A stretch of DNA of 64,000 bases, taken from assembly GCA_023431055.1 (NCBI GenBank), contig JAEYXX010000123.1:1-64000 (forward strand). The letters run 5' to 3'. The notes under the pieces are model-generated. The model was given only the letters and a program-made list of their open reading frames with translations. It had not been told where the DNA came from and did no database searches. Below, in pieces: positions 17,944 to 26,242 of this stretch. Made by a program: the position numbers and the translations under genes. This DNA is from Pseudomonadota bacterium. Lineage in GTDB: Bacteria; Pseudomonadota; Gammaproteobacteria; Pseudomonadales; Pseudomonadaceae. Positions within the stretch are counted from its first letter, which is position 1, and each line of letters opens with the position of its first letter.

Positions 17944-18648
17944 ATGCGTGACGAGGAAATCAAGGCGCTGTTCGATCAGCAGGCGGCGGGCTACGACAAG
18001 CAATGGGCGGGGATGGCGCCGATTCGTGAGGCGCTGTATCTGCTGCTCGACGCGCTGTTCATCGACCTGCCGGCCGACGCGCGGATACTCTGCGTGGGCA
18101 CCGGCACGGGGGCGGAAATCGCGCACCTGGCCGAACGCTTTCCGGGCTGGCGCTTCACTGCGCTCGACCCGTCCGGAGCGATGCTCGAGGTATGCCGTCA
18201 GCGCGCGGAGCACGGCGGTTTTGCCGAGCGCTGCGACTTTCATGAGGGCTATCTGGATACGCTGGCGCCTGGGGCGGCTTACGACGGCGCTACCTGTTTT
18301 CTGGTGTCGCAGTTTCTGCTCGAACCTGTGGTGCGTACCGGGTTCTTCGGCCAGATCGCGCAGCGCCTGAAACCTGGCGGGCTGCTGGCCAGTGTCGACC
18401 TGGCAGCGGATACCCAGTCGCCGGCCTATGAGGTATTGCTGCCAGGCTGGATGACGCTGATGTCTGCGGCCGGGGTCGATGCGCAGACGCTGGCGCGTGC
18501 ACGGGCAGCCTATGCTCGCGATGTGGCGGTGCTACCGGCGCAGCAGGTGGCGGACATCATCCAGGCCGCCGGTTTCGAGGCGCCGGTGCAGTTTTTCCAG
18601 GCCGGGCTGATGCATGGCTGGGTCAGCCGGCGCGAAGCCGATGCGTGA
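17944..18648 (+). CDS. Class I SAM-dependent methyltransferase
   Basis: The 234-aa protein has a methyltransferase fold with motif I CVGTGTGAEIAHLAERF (about residues 50-66) and the following acidic residue in FTALDPSGAML that binds the SAM ribose. The substrate is unknown. I prefer ATG 17944 because GGAGG lies at proper spacing upstream; an ATG six bases earlier (17938) is too close to it. The stop is six bases from that of the convergent GFA gene. Confidence 0.85.
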   Translation: MRDEEIKALFDQQAAGYDKQWAGMAPIREALYLLLDALFIDLPADARILCVGTGTGAEIAHLAERFPGWRFTALDPSGAMLEVCRQRAEHGGFAERCDFHEGYLDTLAPGAAYDGATCFLVSQFLLEPVVRTGFFGQIAQRLKPGGLLASVDLAADTQSPAYEVLLPGWMTLMSAAGVDAQTLARARAAYARDVAVLPAQQVADIIQAAGFEAPVQFFQAGLMHGWVSRREADA

Positions 18649-18654
18649 GCGGTG

Positions 18655-19044
18655 CTACTCGTGGCGCGTGCTGCGGTCGCGGTCGCCTGGGTAGTGGCGG
18701 TCGAAGGGCAAGGGCGGTAGCCAGGCTTCGCGGCGGATGGTCCAGAGTTCGTAGGTGGGGGTGAACAGGTTCGGTTCGTCCAGCGAGCCGACGTTGACTT
18801 CGATTTCATCCCCCGAGCGCGCGAACACCGGCGAGCCGCAGTGCGGGCAGAAATGGCGGCCGGCGTACTGACCGGTTTCGCCCTCTACCTTTACCGCGTC
18901 CTGCGGGAAGATTGCCGAGGTGTGGAAGAGGGCGCCGTGGTGCTTGCGGCAGTCCATGCAGTGGCAGACGCCGACCCGATAAGGTTGGCCGCTGGTTTCG
19001 AAGCGTACCTGGCCGCAAAGGCAGCCGCTGGTGAGGTGGGACAT
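18655..19044 (-). CDS. GFA-family protein (CENP-V/GFA zinc fold)
   Basis: The 129-aa protein carries the GFA zinc-ligand pattern: GCLCGQVRFE at the N-terminus, CHCMDCRKHHGALF near residue 30 and FCPHCGSPVF near residue 68. The family was named for glutathione-dependent formaldehyde activation, but few members are known to act on S-hydroxymethylglutathione. ATG 19044 has GGAGAAC upstream. The reading frame stays open to 19536 but the extra part is not protein-like and overlaps the DUF7079 gene. Confidence 0.88.
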   Translation of the reverse strand: MSHLTSGCLCGQVRFETSGQPYRVGVCHCMDCRKHHGALFHTSAIFPQDAVKVEGETGQYAGRHFCPHCGSPVFARSGDEIEVNVGSLDEPNLFTPTYELWTIRREAWLPPLPFDRHYPGDRDRSTRHE

Positions 19045-19133
19045 GGCGATGTTCTCCTGTTTCGTGTGCAGGGACTGAGAACATAGCAGGGGATGACGTA
19101 ATGCCGACCAGTCAAGCCTGGGAGGATTTGTTC

Positions 19134-19191
19134 GTAGGCGCCCGCTTGCGGGCGATGCGTCTGTCGAAATCGCCGGCAAGCGGGCGCCTAG
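19134..19191. repeat. Long inverted repeat overlapping a gene's stop codon
   Basis: TAGGCGCCCGCTTGC (19135-19149) and its exact 15-bp complement (19176-19190) flank a 26-base loop. The right arm contains the TAG stop (19188-19190) of the minus-strand DUF7079 gene. It is a REP-like element and would also form a hairpin at the 3' end of that mRNA. Confidence 0.8.
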
Positions 19192-19562
19192 GGTTTGGCA
19201 ACGCCTCGCCCCAGGTGATCGAGCTCCTGCTCGATCTTCACCCATTCCGGTTTCAGGGCGCGGCGCAAGTAGGCGATGAAGAGTCGATCGCGCAGGCGGC
19301 GCAGGGTGGAGCTCCGTCGCGCGGCCTGGGCTCGCTCGATGGTTTCGCTGAGCCAGGCGCTGTCGAAGCCTGTCCAGATCGGTGGGATGGGCGCGAGCAT
19401 GTTGGAGTAGCACGCGGGAGCGACATCCTCGTAGAAGGCTGCTTGCGCCGTGACGCGATCGAAACCCTGCACTTGGTGGGCGATGTATCCGTAGTCGACT
19501 TCGGTGTCGACGAATACGTCCGACAGTGCCAACCACAGATGGATGCGTTCTTCGCGGGTCAT
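19188..19562 (-). CDS. DUF7079-type protein
   Basis: The 124-aa product starts MTREERIHLWLALSDVFVDTEVD and resembles small cytosolic Pseudomonas proteins I associate with DUF7079; function unknown. It has no signal peptide or membrane segment. The last codon is followed by a TAG supplied by the adjoining inverted repeat, so the original C-terminus may have been different. The 217 bases upstream, shared with the divergent amidase gene, show no clear regulatory element. Confidence 0.65.
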   Translation of the reverse strand: MTREERIHLWLALSDVFVDTEVDYGYIAHQVQGFDRVTAQAAFYEDVAPACYSNMLAPIPPIWTGFDSAWLSETIERAQAARRSSTLRRLRDRLFIAYLRRALKPEWVKIEQELDHLGRGVAKP

Positions 19563-19779
19563 AAGCCTGTTCTGCTCAATGCTGCGTAATCAGTGGCGAG
19601 AATGTAATGGCTGGCGCGCATCCTGGCCATTGGCGCGGGCTGCTGCGAAGGCCTGACGGGATGTATCATCGGGCACATATTTGCATGACTGAATCTGCCT
19701 ATGAGCGTCGGCCGTGCAAGCGCTGTTTTCGTATCCATGGCCGTGCGACGCCGGCCCGCCATCTGCGAGTGATGACACC

Positions 19780-21483
19780 ATGATCGAGGTAACCGAAGTT
19801 TCCATTGCCGAGCTGCGCGCCGCGCTGGAGGCCGGCCGCACCACGGCGGTCGAGCTGGTCAAGGCCTACCTGGCGCGTATCGATGCCTACGACGGCCCGG
19901 ATACGCCGACCCGGCTGAACGCGGTGGTGGTGCGCAATCCCGAGGCACTGAAGGAAGCCGAGGCGTCCGATGCGCGCCGCGCTCGCGGCGAGACGCTGAG
20001 CCCGCTCGATGGCATTCCCTACACCGCCAAGGACAGCTACCTGGTCAAGGGCCTGACTGCCGCCTCCGGCAGCCCGGCATTCAAGGATCTGGTGGCGCAG
20101 CGCGACGCCTTCACCGTCGAGCGCCTGCGTGCCGCTGGCGCCATCTGCCTGGGTAAGACCAACATGCCGCCGATGGCCAATGGCGGCATGCAGCGTGGCG
20201 TCTACGGCCGCGCCGAAAGCCCGTACAACGCTGATTACCTCACCGCGCCGTTTGCCTCCGGCTCGTCCAATGGCGCCGGCACGGCTACCGCTGCCAGCTT
20301 CGCCGCCTTCGGCCTGGCCGAGGAAACCTGGTCCAGCGGGCGCGGCCCGGCTTCGAATAACGGCCTGTGCGCCTACACGCCGTCGCGCGGGGTGATCTCG
20401 GTGCGTGGCAACTGGCCGCTGACGCCGACCATGGACGTGGTGGTGCCTTACGCCCGCAGCATGGCCGACTTGCTGGAAGTGCTCGACGTGGTGGTGGCCG
20501 ATGACCCGGACACCCGTGGCGACCTGTGGCGTATGCAGCCCTGGGTGCCGATCCCCAAGGCTTCGGAGGTGCGTCCCGAGTCCTACCTGGCGCTCACTGC
20601 CAAGGCCGATGCGCTGAAGGGCAAGCGCCTGGGCGTGCCGAAGATGTTCATCAACAAGGACGAACTGGCGGGCACCAGCGAGAACCCGGGCATTGGCGGG
20701 CCGACTGGCCAGCGTATCCACACACGACCGACTGTGATCGCCCTGTGGGAAGCTGCACGTCTGGCACTGGAAGCGGCGGGCGCCGAAGTGGTGGAGGTGG
20801 ACTTCCCGCTGGTGTCGAACTGCGAGGGCGACCGCCCCGGTGCGCCGACCGTGTTCAATCGCGGCATCGTTACGCCCGAATTCCTGCATGACGAGCTGTG
20901 GGAGCTGAGCGGTTGGGCCTTCGATGATTTGTTGCGCGCCAATGGCGATCCGAAACTCAACCGCCTGGCCGATGTGGATGGCCCGCAGATCTTCCCGCAT
21001 GACCCGGGCACGCTGCCGAACCGCGAGGGCGACCTGGCGGCAGGCATGGACGAGTACGTCAACATGGCCAAGCGCGGCATCAAACCCTGGGATCAGATTG
21101 CCACGCTGCCCGACGGCCTGCGCGGCCTGGAGCAGATTCGCAAGATCGATCTGGAAGACTGGATGGATCGACTGGGGCTGGATGCGGTGCTGTTTCCCAC
21201 CGTGGCCGACGTGGCCCCGGCCGATGCCGACGTCAACCCCGAGTCTGCCGACATCGCCTGGAGCAATGGCATCTGGGTCGCCAATGGCAACCTCGCCATT
21301 CGCCATCAGGGCGTTCCGACCGTCACCGTGCCGATGGGGGTGATGGCCGATATCGGCATGCCGGTGGGCCTGACCTTCGCCGGGCGTGCCTACGATGATT
21401 CCGCGCTGCTGCAACTGGCGGCGGCCTATGAGTCGACCGGCAACAAACGCCAGGTGCCGCCGCGTACGCCGCCGTTGGGCTGA
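19780..21483 (+). CDS. Amidase-signature family hydrolase, variant motif
   Basis: The 567-aa protein is an amidase-signature enzyme. The catalytic Lys lies in SPLDGIPYTAKDSY (about residue 85), and the Gly/Ser-rich segment FASGSSNGAGTATAAS (about 165-180) supplies the cis-Ser. The usual DTGGSIRIPA around the nucleophile is replaced by ETWSSGRGPAS, which still offers a Ser at the right place. It should hydrolyse an amide, but the variant segment suggests a distinct substrate group. ATG 19780 is chosen because the 22 residues possible upstream are not protein-like. No signal peptide is visible. Confidence 0.82.
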   Translation: MIEVTEVSIAELRAALEAGRTTAVELVKAYLARIDAYDGPDTPTRLNAVVVRNPEALKEAEASDARRARGETLSPLDGIPYTAKDSYLVKGLTAASGSPAFKDLVAQRDAFTVERLRAAGAICLGKTNMPPMANGGMQRGVYGRAESPYNADYLTAPFASGSSNGAGTATAASFAAFGLAEETWSSGRGPASNNGLCAYTPSRGVISVRGNWPLTPTMDVVVPYARSMADLLEVLDVVVADDPDTRGDLWRMQPWVPIPKASEVRPESYLALTAKADALKGKRLGVPKMFINKDELAGTSENPGIGGPTGQRIHTRPTVIALWEAARLALEAAGAEVVEVDFPLVSNCEGDRPGAPTVFNRGIVTPEFLHDELWELSGWAFDDLLRANGDPKLNRLADVDGPQIFPHDPGTLPNREGDLAAGMDEYVNMAKRGIKPWDQIATLPDGLRGLEQIRKIDLEDWMDRLGLDAVLFPTVADVAPADADVNPESADIAWSNGIWVANGNLAIRHQGVPTVTVPMGVMADIGMPVGLTFAGRAYDDSALLQLAAAYESTGNKRQVPPRTPPLG

Positions 21484-21511
21484 TCAGGCCCGCTGGTCGC
21501 GCGCATTGCGT

Positions 21512-21564
21512 GTAGGGGCGAGCTCTGCTCGCGAAAGCGCTTTGCGAGCAGAGCTCGCTCCTAC
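21512..21564. repeat. REP-type inverted repeat
   Basis: GTAGGGGCGAGCTCTGCTCGC and its near-complement GCGAGCAGAGCTCGCTCCTAC pair across a short loop after the amidase gene. This belongs to the GTAGGAGCGAG family also found in gspH. Confidence 0.85.
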
Positions 21565-21618
21565 AGAAGGGCACCCAACGCCTCTTTCCATCGTGGAAAG
21601 GGAAGCCGCGCTGATTAA

Positions 21619-21678
21619 GTGGGAGCGGCTTTAGCCGCGATTGCTGTAAGAGACCGTCGCCGCTAAAGCGCCTCCAAC
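21619..21678. repeat. REP-type inverted repeat
   Basis: Two facing copies of the GCGGCTTTAGCCGCGA core (21619-21640 and 21656-21678) form a typical REP doublet in the 274-bp gap between the convergent amidase and gspD genes. Confidence 0.8.
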
Positions 21679-21705
21679 GGTTTGTGACGCGCCACGATCC
21701 AGTGC

Positions 21706-21754
21706 GTAGGGCGGCAGCAACCCGCCAACGCCATTTCGGCGGGTTGCTCCCGCC
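21706..21754. repeat. Inverted repeat next to the gspD stop
   Basis: GGCGGCAGCAACCCGCC and GGCGGGTTGCTCCCGCC pair around a 9-base loop three bases from the gspD stop codon. It may serve as the gspD transcript 3' hairpin. Confidence 0.75.
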
Positions 21755-21757
21755 GAT

Positions 21758-23707
21758 CTACTGTTGCTGGCGCAGATCCACTGCCGGCGCGCCCTGGCCG
21801 TCGAACAGCTGGCTCGGCTGGCTCGGCAGGATGCTTGGGCGGCCGTTGTTCGGGCCGCCGTTGCCGATAATGCGGATATCGCTGTACTTCTTGCCGGAAA
21901 GCGCCGCCAGACCGGCGCCATCACGCACCACGGTGGGCCGCAGGAAGACCATCAGATTGCGCTTGATGTGCGAGTCGCGAGTCGAGCGGAACAATCCGCC
22001 AATCAGGGGAATATCACCGAGCAGCGGTACCTTGGAGGTGGCCTGGGTGACGTCGTCCTGAATCAGGCCGCCGAGCACGATCACCTGGCCGTCGTCGGCG
22101 AGGATGGTGCTCTTGATCGAGCGCTTGTTGGTCACCAGATCGACCGCCTGGGCATTGAGTCCGGTGCTGGGGGCGATGGAGGAGATTTCCTGCTCGATCT
22201 CCAGGCGCAGGGTGGCGCCTTCGTTGATGCTTGGCGTGACCTTGAGGGTGACGCCGATGTCCTTGCGCTCGATGGTGGTGAAGGGGTTGCCGGCACCGGA
22301 GGCGTCGGTGGTGTAGGAGCCGGTCTGGAAGGGCACGTTCTGCCCCACGAGAATTTCTGCCTTCTGGTTGTCCAGGGTCAGCAGGCTCGGAGTGGACAGC
22401 AGATTGCTCTTGCTGTTGGCCGACAATGCCGTGATCAGCGCGCCGAAACGGTCGCTGCCGACACCGATGATGGCGCCGTCGGGCAGGGTGGTGTTTTCCG
22501 GTATCTCACCGCTCTGCAGGATCTGCAGCACGCTGCCGACCGACAGGCCGGTGCCGGCGAAATTCACCCCGCCCAGGCCGCCAGTCCTGCCGCGGGCATC
22601 CACCGCCCACTGCACGCCGAGGGCGTCGGTAATGTCGCCGGAGACCTCGACGATGGCGGCTTCGACCATCACCTGGGCGCGCGGCACGTCGAGCTGACGG
22701 ACGATGTCCTCGAGGGTCGCGACCAGATCGGGCTCGGCCAGCAGCACCAGGGCGTTGAGGCTCTCGTCGGCGCGGATGAGGATGTTGGACTGCCGGCCTG
22801 TGGTTTCGCTGCCCTCCTTGTTCTTCAGACCCTCGGAGATATCGCCGAGTGTTTCGGCCAGCGACTTGGCATTGTTGTGGCGCAGGCGGATCACCCGGGT
22901 ATTGGCCGAGCGGCTGCTGGGGCTATCCAGCGAGCGGGCGAGGTCGGCGAGCTTGGCGCGGGCTTCCGGTGGCCCGAGCAGAATCAGGCGATTGGTACGG
23001 GCATCGGCCACCACCTGAGTGGCGCTGGTGCCCTTGGCCTGGCCGCGGGCGATGGAGGTGTTGAGCACCTCGGCGGCATCCATCACCCAGGCGTGCTGCA
23101 GGGTGACCACGCTGAAATCCTGTGCGCCGCTCTGGTCGAGCTGGCGCATCAGGTCTTCGATGCGCGCGATGTTGGCGCTGCGGTCGCTGATGATCAGTGC
23201 ATTGGACGAGGTAACGGCCGCCAGGTGGCCGTATTGCGGTACCAGCGGGCGGATCAACGGGATCAGCTCGGCCACCGGCGCGTGCTGCACCTGGATCAGC
23301 CGGGTTTCCAGGCGATCCGGCGCCGGGCGGCCGGCATCGGCTTCGGCCTTGGCTTCGGCATTGGGTACGATGCGCGCCTGGTCACCCTGGGTCAGCACGC
23401 TGAACCCGTGGGTGGCCATCACCGAGAGAAATAGCTGATAGACCTCGGACAAGCCCAGTGGTGTGCTCGATACCACGTTGACCTGGCCCTTCACCCGCGG
23501 GTCGACGACGAAGGTCTGCCCGGTGATGCTGGCGATCTGGTCGATGAATTCGCGGATGTCGGCGCCTTTGAGGTTGATGGTCCAGCTTTCCTCCTGCTGA
23601 TTGACGCTGGCCGGCACCTGTTCGATCTGCGCGAGCAGCGGCAGGGGTGCAGCGGCCAGGCCGGCGGCGAGGAGGGCGAGGGTCAGTCGGCTTCGGAGAA
23701 CATGCAT
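21758..23707 (-). CDS. gspD: Type II secretion outer-membrane secretin GspD (XcpQ)
   Basis: The 649-aa secretin has a signal peptide ending near LLAQ, the N0 domain (SWTINLKGADIREFIDQI, about residues 40-60), N1-N3 repeats and the C-terminal secretin gate (VPLLGDIPLIGGLFRS near residue 580). It oligomerises in the outer membrane to form the exit channel for folded exoproteins. ATG 23707 opens at the signal peptide, four bases after the gspC stop; an open extension upstream to 24010 runs through gspC and is not real. The gspCD pair diverges from gspE-M, as in the P. aeruginosa xcp locus. Confidence 0.95.
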   Translation of the reverse strand: MHVLRSRLTLALLAAGLAAAPLPLLAQIEQVPASVNQQEESWTINLKGADIREFIDQIASITGQTFVVDPRVKGQVNVVSSTPLGLSEVYQLFLSVMATHGFSVLTQGDQARIVPNAEAKAEADAGRPAPDRLETRLIQVQHAPVAELIPLIRPLVPQYGHLAAVTSSNALIISDRSANIARIEDLMRQLDQSGAQDFSVVTLQHAWVMDAAEVLNTSIARGQAKGTSATQVVADARTNRLILLGPPEARAKLADLARSLDSPSSRSANTRVIRLRHNNAKSLAETLGDISEGLKNKEGSETTGRQSNILIRADESLNALVLLAEPDLVATLEDIVRQLDVPRAQVMVEAAIVEVSGDITDALGVQWAVDARGRTGGLGGVNFAGTGLSVGSVLQILQSGEIPENTTLPDGAIIGVGSDRFGALITALSANSKSNLLSTPSLLTLDNQKAEILVGQNVPFQTGSYTTDASGAGNPFTTIERKDIGVTLKVTPSINEGATLRLEIEQEISSIAPSTGLNAQAVDLVTNKRSIKSTILADDGQVIVLGGLIQDDVTQATSKVPLLGDIPLIGGLFRSTRDSHIKRNLMVFLRPTVVRDGAGLAALSGKKYSDIRIIGNGGPNNGRPSILPSQPSQLFDGQGAPAVDLRQQQ

Positions 23708-23711
23708 CGGT

Positions 23712-24353
23712 TCAGTCGCTTTCCATGGGCTGATCGGCGGGCGTTTCCTCGGGCGGGGTGCCGGAGGCTTCCATCTGTTCGCGCAGCTCTTGCATACGCT
23801 GGCGCAGTTGTTCGAGGTTGTCCTGGTCGAGTTGATCGAGCTGCTGCAGCGAATCGTCTTCGCTGACTTCGGCCGGCGGCGTGTAGCTGTACTGGCCGCT
23901 TTGCTGGCGCGGGAAGGTAAGGCTTTCGCGGCGGCCGTTGCGCAGCAGTTCGACGCGGTCGGCGTAAACGGCGTCCAAGCGCACGCCGCTGTCCACGTCC
24001 GTACCAACACCGTAGCGCTGAGCGCTCTGGCCCTGGCGCTGGATCAGCGCGCTGGAGCGTTGCGGGTCGCTGTGCACGAAACTGCCGAGCAGGGTCAGTT
24101 GCAGGTTGGTGGCCGGTGGCGGGCGGCTGTCCGCCTGATGAGGCGTGCCGAACAGCTGGGCGATGGGCGCCTGGGCGCGTTGTTCGGGGCTGGGGGCGGT
24201 CTGGGTGCTGGGCGCCTGAATGGGGCCACGTGCCAGACGCAGCAATTCGGCGCTCTGCCAGGCCAGGCTGACGCTCAGGGCGATCAGCACGAGCATGCCG
24301 ATCAGGCTCGGGGCATTGTCCTTGAGCCGCTGGGAAAGGGCCGAAATGGGCAA
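23712..24353 (-). CDS. gspC: Type II secretion inner-membrane protein GspC (XcpP)
   Basis: The 213-aa bitopic protein has a short cytoplasmic N-terminus, one transmembrane helix (about residues 18-38), a Pro/Gln linker and a periplasmic homology region (IAQLFGTPHQ then LTLLGSFVHSDPQRSSALI). It links the inner-membrane platform to GspD. The C-terminal part carries no PDZ domain but a Gln/Leu-rich stretch (residues about 165-195) that looks coiled-coil, as in XcpP. It lies just upstream of gspD in the same transcription unit. Confidence 0.93.
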   Translation of the reverse strand: MPISALSQRLKDNAPSLIGMLVLIALSVSLAWQSAELLRLARGPIQAPSTQTAPSPEQRAQAPIAQLFGTPHQADSRPPPATNLQLTLLGSFVHSDPQRSSALIQRQGQSAQRYGVGTDVDSGVRLDAVYADRVELLRNGRRESLTFPRQQSGQYSYTPPAEVSEDDSLQQLDQLDQDNLEQLRQRMQELREQMEASGTPPEETPADQPMESD

Positions 24354-24631
24354 AGGCGTTACTCCGCAAACGACGTTCTTTCTGTACGAGAAGTGCGTTC
24401 GGCGACTTCTCGTACCGATTTTGATTCTTCTTATGGCCTGGGCGTCGCGCGCTGATCATAACAGCCTGTGCGAGCTTGGCATCCCATTAATAGGGTGAGT
24501 GTGCAGTTTCGGTCATTGTGTTAAAGATAATCTGATAACCATTACAAAAAGACCGTCCTAGATGTAGTCATAGGGTCAAGCAGTCAGGTTAGGCTGTACT
24601 CCCGGGATAAGGTTCTGTTCTAAGGTCACGC
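24354..24631. promoter_or_regulatory. Divergent gspC / gspE promoter region
   Basis: This 278-bp region separates the two xcp transcription units. Its most striking element is the perfect inverted repeat at 24384-24415, 31 bases from the gspC start. An AT-rich stretch at about 24525-24550 (TTAAAGATAATC) could hold promoter elements for gspE. I see no lux-box-like dyad. Confidence 0.5.
24384..24415. repeat. Perfect 11-bp inverted repeat upstream of gspC
   Basis: GTACGAGAAGT at 24384-24394 and ACTTCTCGTAC at 24405-24415 are exact complements around a 10-base GC-rich loop. It is unlike the REP families elsewhere in the window. It could be an operator or a hairpin in the gspC leader RNA. Confidence 0.75.
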
Positions 24632-26119
24632 ATGAACGCCTCGTTGCTCGAAACTCCACTGCGCCGCTTACCCTTCAGCTTCGCCAAGCGTCATGGCGTG
24701 GTCTTCGTCATGCATGACGGGCGCGCCAGCCTGGCTCATCGCGCTGATTGTGACCCGGTGGCGCTGGCCGAGGCGCAGCGCTTCGCCGGTCGCAGTTTGC
24801 CGCTGCAGGTGCTCGGTGCACAGGAATTCGCCCAGGCGCTGGGCGCTGCCTATCAACACGACTCCGCTTCCATGCAGCTGGCCGAGGACATCGGCGGCAG
24901 CCTCGACCTGGCCTCGCTGGCCGATCAGGTGCCGGAAACCGAAGACTTGCTGGAGCAGGAGGACGATGCGCCGATCATCCGCCTGATCAACGCCATCCTC
25001 GGCGAGGCGATCAAGGAAAACGCTTCCGACATCCACCTGGAAACCTTCGAGAAGCGCCTGGTGGTGCGCTTTCGTGTCGATGGCATCCTGCGTGAGGTGC
25101 TCGAGCCCAAACGCGAGCTGGCGGCGTTGCTCGTCTCGCGGGTGAAGGTGATGGCGCGGCTGGACATCGCCGAGAAGCGCGTGCCTCAGGACGGGCGCAT
25201 CTCGCTCAAGGTGGGTGGGCGCGAGGTGGACATACGGGTTTCCACATTGCCATCGGCCAACGGTGAGCGGGTTGTGTTGCGTCTGCTCGACAAGCAGGCC
25301 GGGCGCCTGTCACTGCAGCACTTGGGCATGCGCGCCGAGGACCGCGCGCTGATGGAGGAGACGGTTCGCAAGCCGCACGGCATCCTGCTGGTCACCGGCC
25401 CGACCGGCTCGGGCAAGACCACCACCCTGTACGCCAGCCTGGTCAGCCTCAACGACCACACGCGCAACATCCTCACCGTCGAGGATCCCATCGAATATCA
25501 CCTCGAAGGCATTGGCCAGACCCAGGTCAACAGCAAGGTGGACATGACCTTCGCCCGCGGCCTGCGCGCCATTCTGCGTCAGGATCCGGACGTGGTGATG
25601 GTTGGCGAGATCCGCGACAAGGAAACCGCCGAGATCGCCGTGCAGGCCTCGCTTACCGGCCACCTGGTGCTCTCGACCCTGCACACCAACAGCGCTATCG
25701 GTGCCATCACCCGCCTGGTGGACATGGGCGTGGAGCCCTTTCTGCTTTCCTCCTCGCTGCTCGGCGTGCTGGCCCAGCGCCTGGTGCGCGTGCTGTGCCC
25801 TGCGTGCAAGGAACCTTATCCGGCCGATGCGGCCGAATGCGCGTTGCTCGGTGTGCCGGCCAACTCGCCGCCGACGCTGTATCACGCCCGCGGCTGTGCC
25901 CACTGCCATCAGCAGGGCTATCGCGGGCGGACCGGTATCTACGAACTGGTGGTGTTCGACGAAACCATGCGCACCCTGGTGCACAGCCGGGCTTCCGAGC
26001 AGGACATGACACGCCACGCCCGCACCCTGGGCCCGAGCATTCGCGATGATGGTCGGCGCAAGGTGCTGGAAGGAGTGACCACGGTGGAAGAAGTGCTGCG
26101 CGTGACGCGGGAAGAATGA
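24632..26119 (+). CDS. gspE: Type II secretion ATPase GspE (XcpR)
   Basis: The 495-aa cytoplasmic ATPase has Walker [10 protein letters not shown] (from residue 256), an Asp box ([21 protein letters not shown]), Walker B ([22 protein letters not shown]), the His box ([15 protein letters not shown]) and the four-Cys zinc subdomain ([11 protein letters not shown] ... [17 protein letters not shown]). It powers pseudopilus assembly. It is the first gene of the gspE-M unit. The gap to gspF is 123 bp, unusually wide for this operon, because a REP element sits in it. Confidence 0.95.
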   Translation: MNASLLETPLRRLPFSFAKRHGVVFVMHDGRASLAHRADCDPVALAEAQRFAGRSLPLQVLGAQEFAQALGAAYQHDSASMQLAEDIGGSLDLASLADQVPETEDLLEQEDDAPIIRLINAILGEAIKENASDIHLETFEKRLVVRFRVDGILREVLEPKRELAALLVSRVKVMARLDIAEKRVPQDGRISLKVGGREVDIRVSTLPSANGERVVLRLLDKQAGRLSLQHLGMRAEDRALMEETVRKPHGILLVTGPTGSGKTTTLYASLVSLNDHTRNILTVEDPIEYHLEGIGQTQVNSKVDMTFARGLRAILRQDPDVVMVGEIRDKETAEIAVQASLTGHLVLSTLHTNSAIGAITRLVDMGVEPFLLSSSLLGVLAQRLVRVLCPACKEPYPADAAECALLGVPANSPPTLYHARGCAHCHQQGYRGRTGIYELVVFDETMRTLVHSRASEQDMTRHARTLGPSIRDDGRRKVLEGVTTVEEVLRVTREE

Positions 26120-26169
26120 TGGCGATTGGGACGTTGGTGTCGGCTCACGCGACAGCGGCTGGGCGGCAT

Positions 26170-26218
26170 TGCGCTTCAGCCGCGAGGCGTTGCAGATCGC
26201 GGCTGAAGCCGCTCCTAC
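26170..26218. repeat. REP element between gspE and gspF
   Basis: Facing copies of GCGCTTCAGCCGCGA and TCGCGGCTGAAGCCGC form a REP doublet in the gspE-gspF gap, ending just before the gspF ribosome-binding region. It is the first of three REP insertions in this operon. Confidence 0.8.
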
Positions 26219-26242
26219 GAGGTGAACTGGAGCGATTTGTCG

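Noticed and set aside
18655..19536. 293-codon version of the GFA protein
   Set aside because: The upstream part overlaps the DUF7079 gene and lacks similarity; a ribosome-binding site precedes ATG 19044.
23708..24010. N-terminal extension of gspD by 101 codons
   Set aside because: It overlaps gspC in another frame; the signal peptide starts at 23707.
24354..24631. Quorum-sensing lux box in the xcp control region
   Set aside because: No dyad of the CT-N12-AG type with conserved arms was found on reading; the inverted repeat there has a different sequence and spacing.
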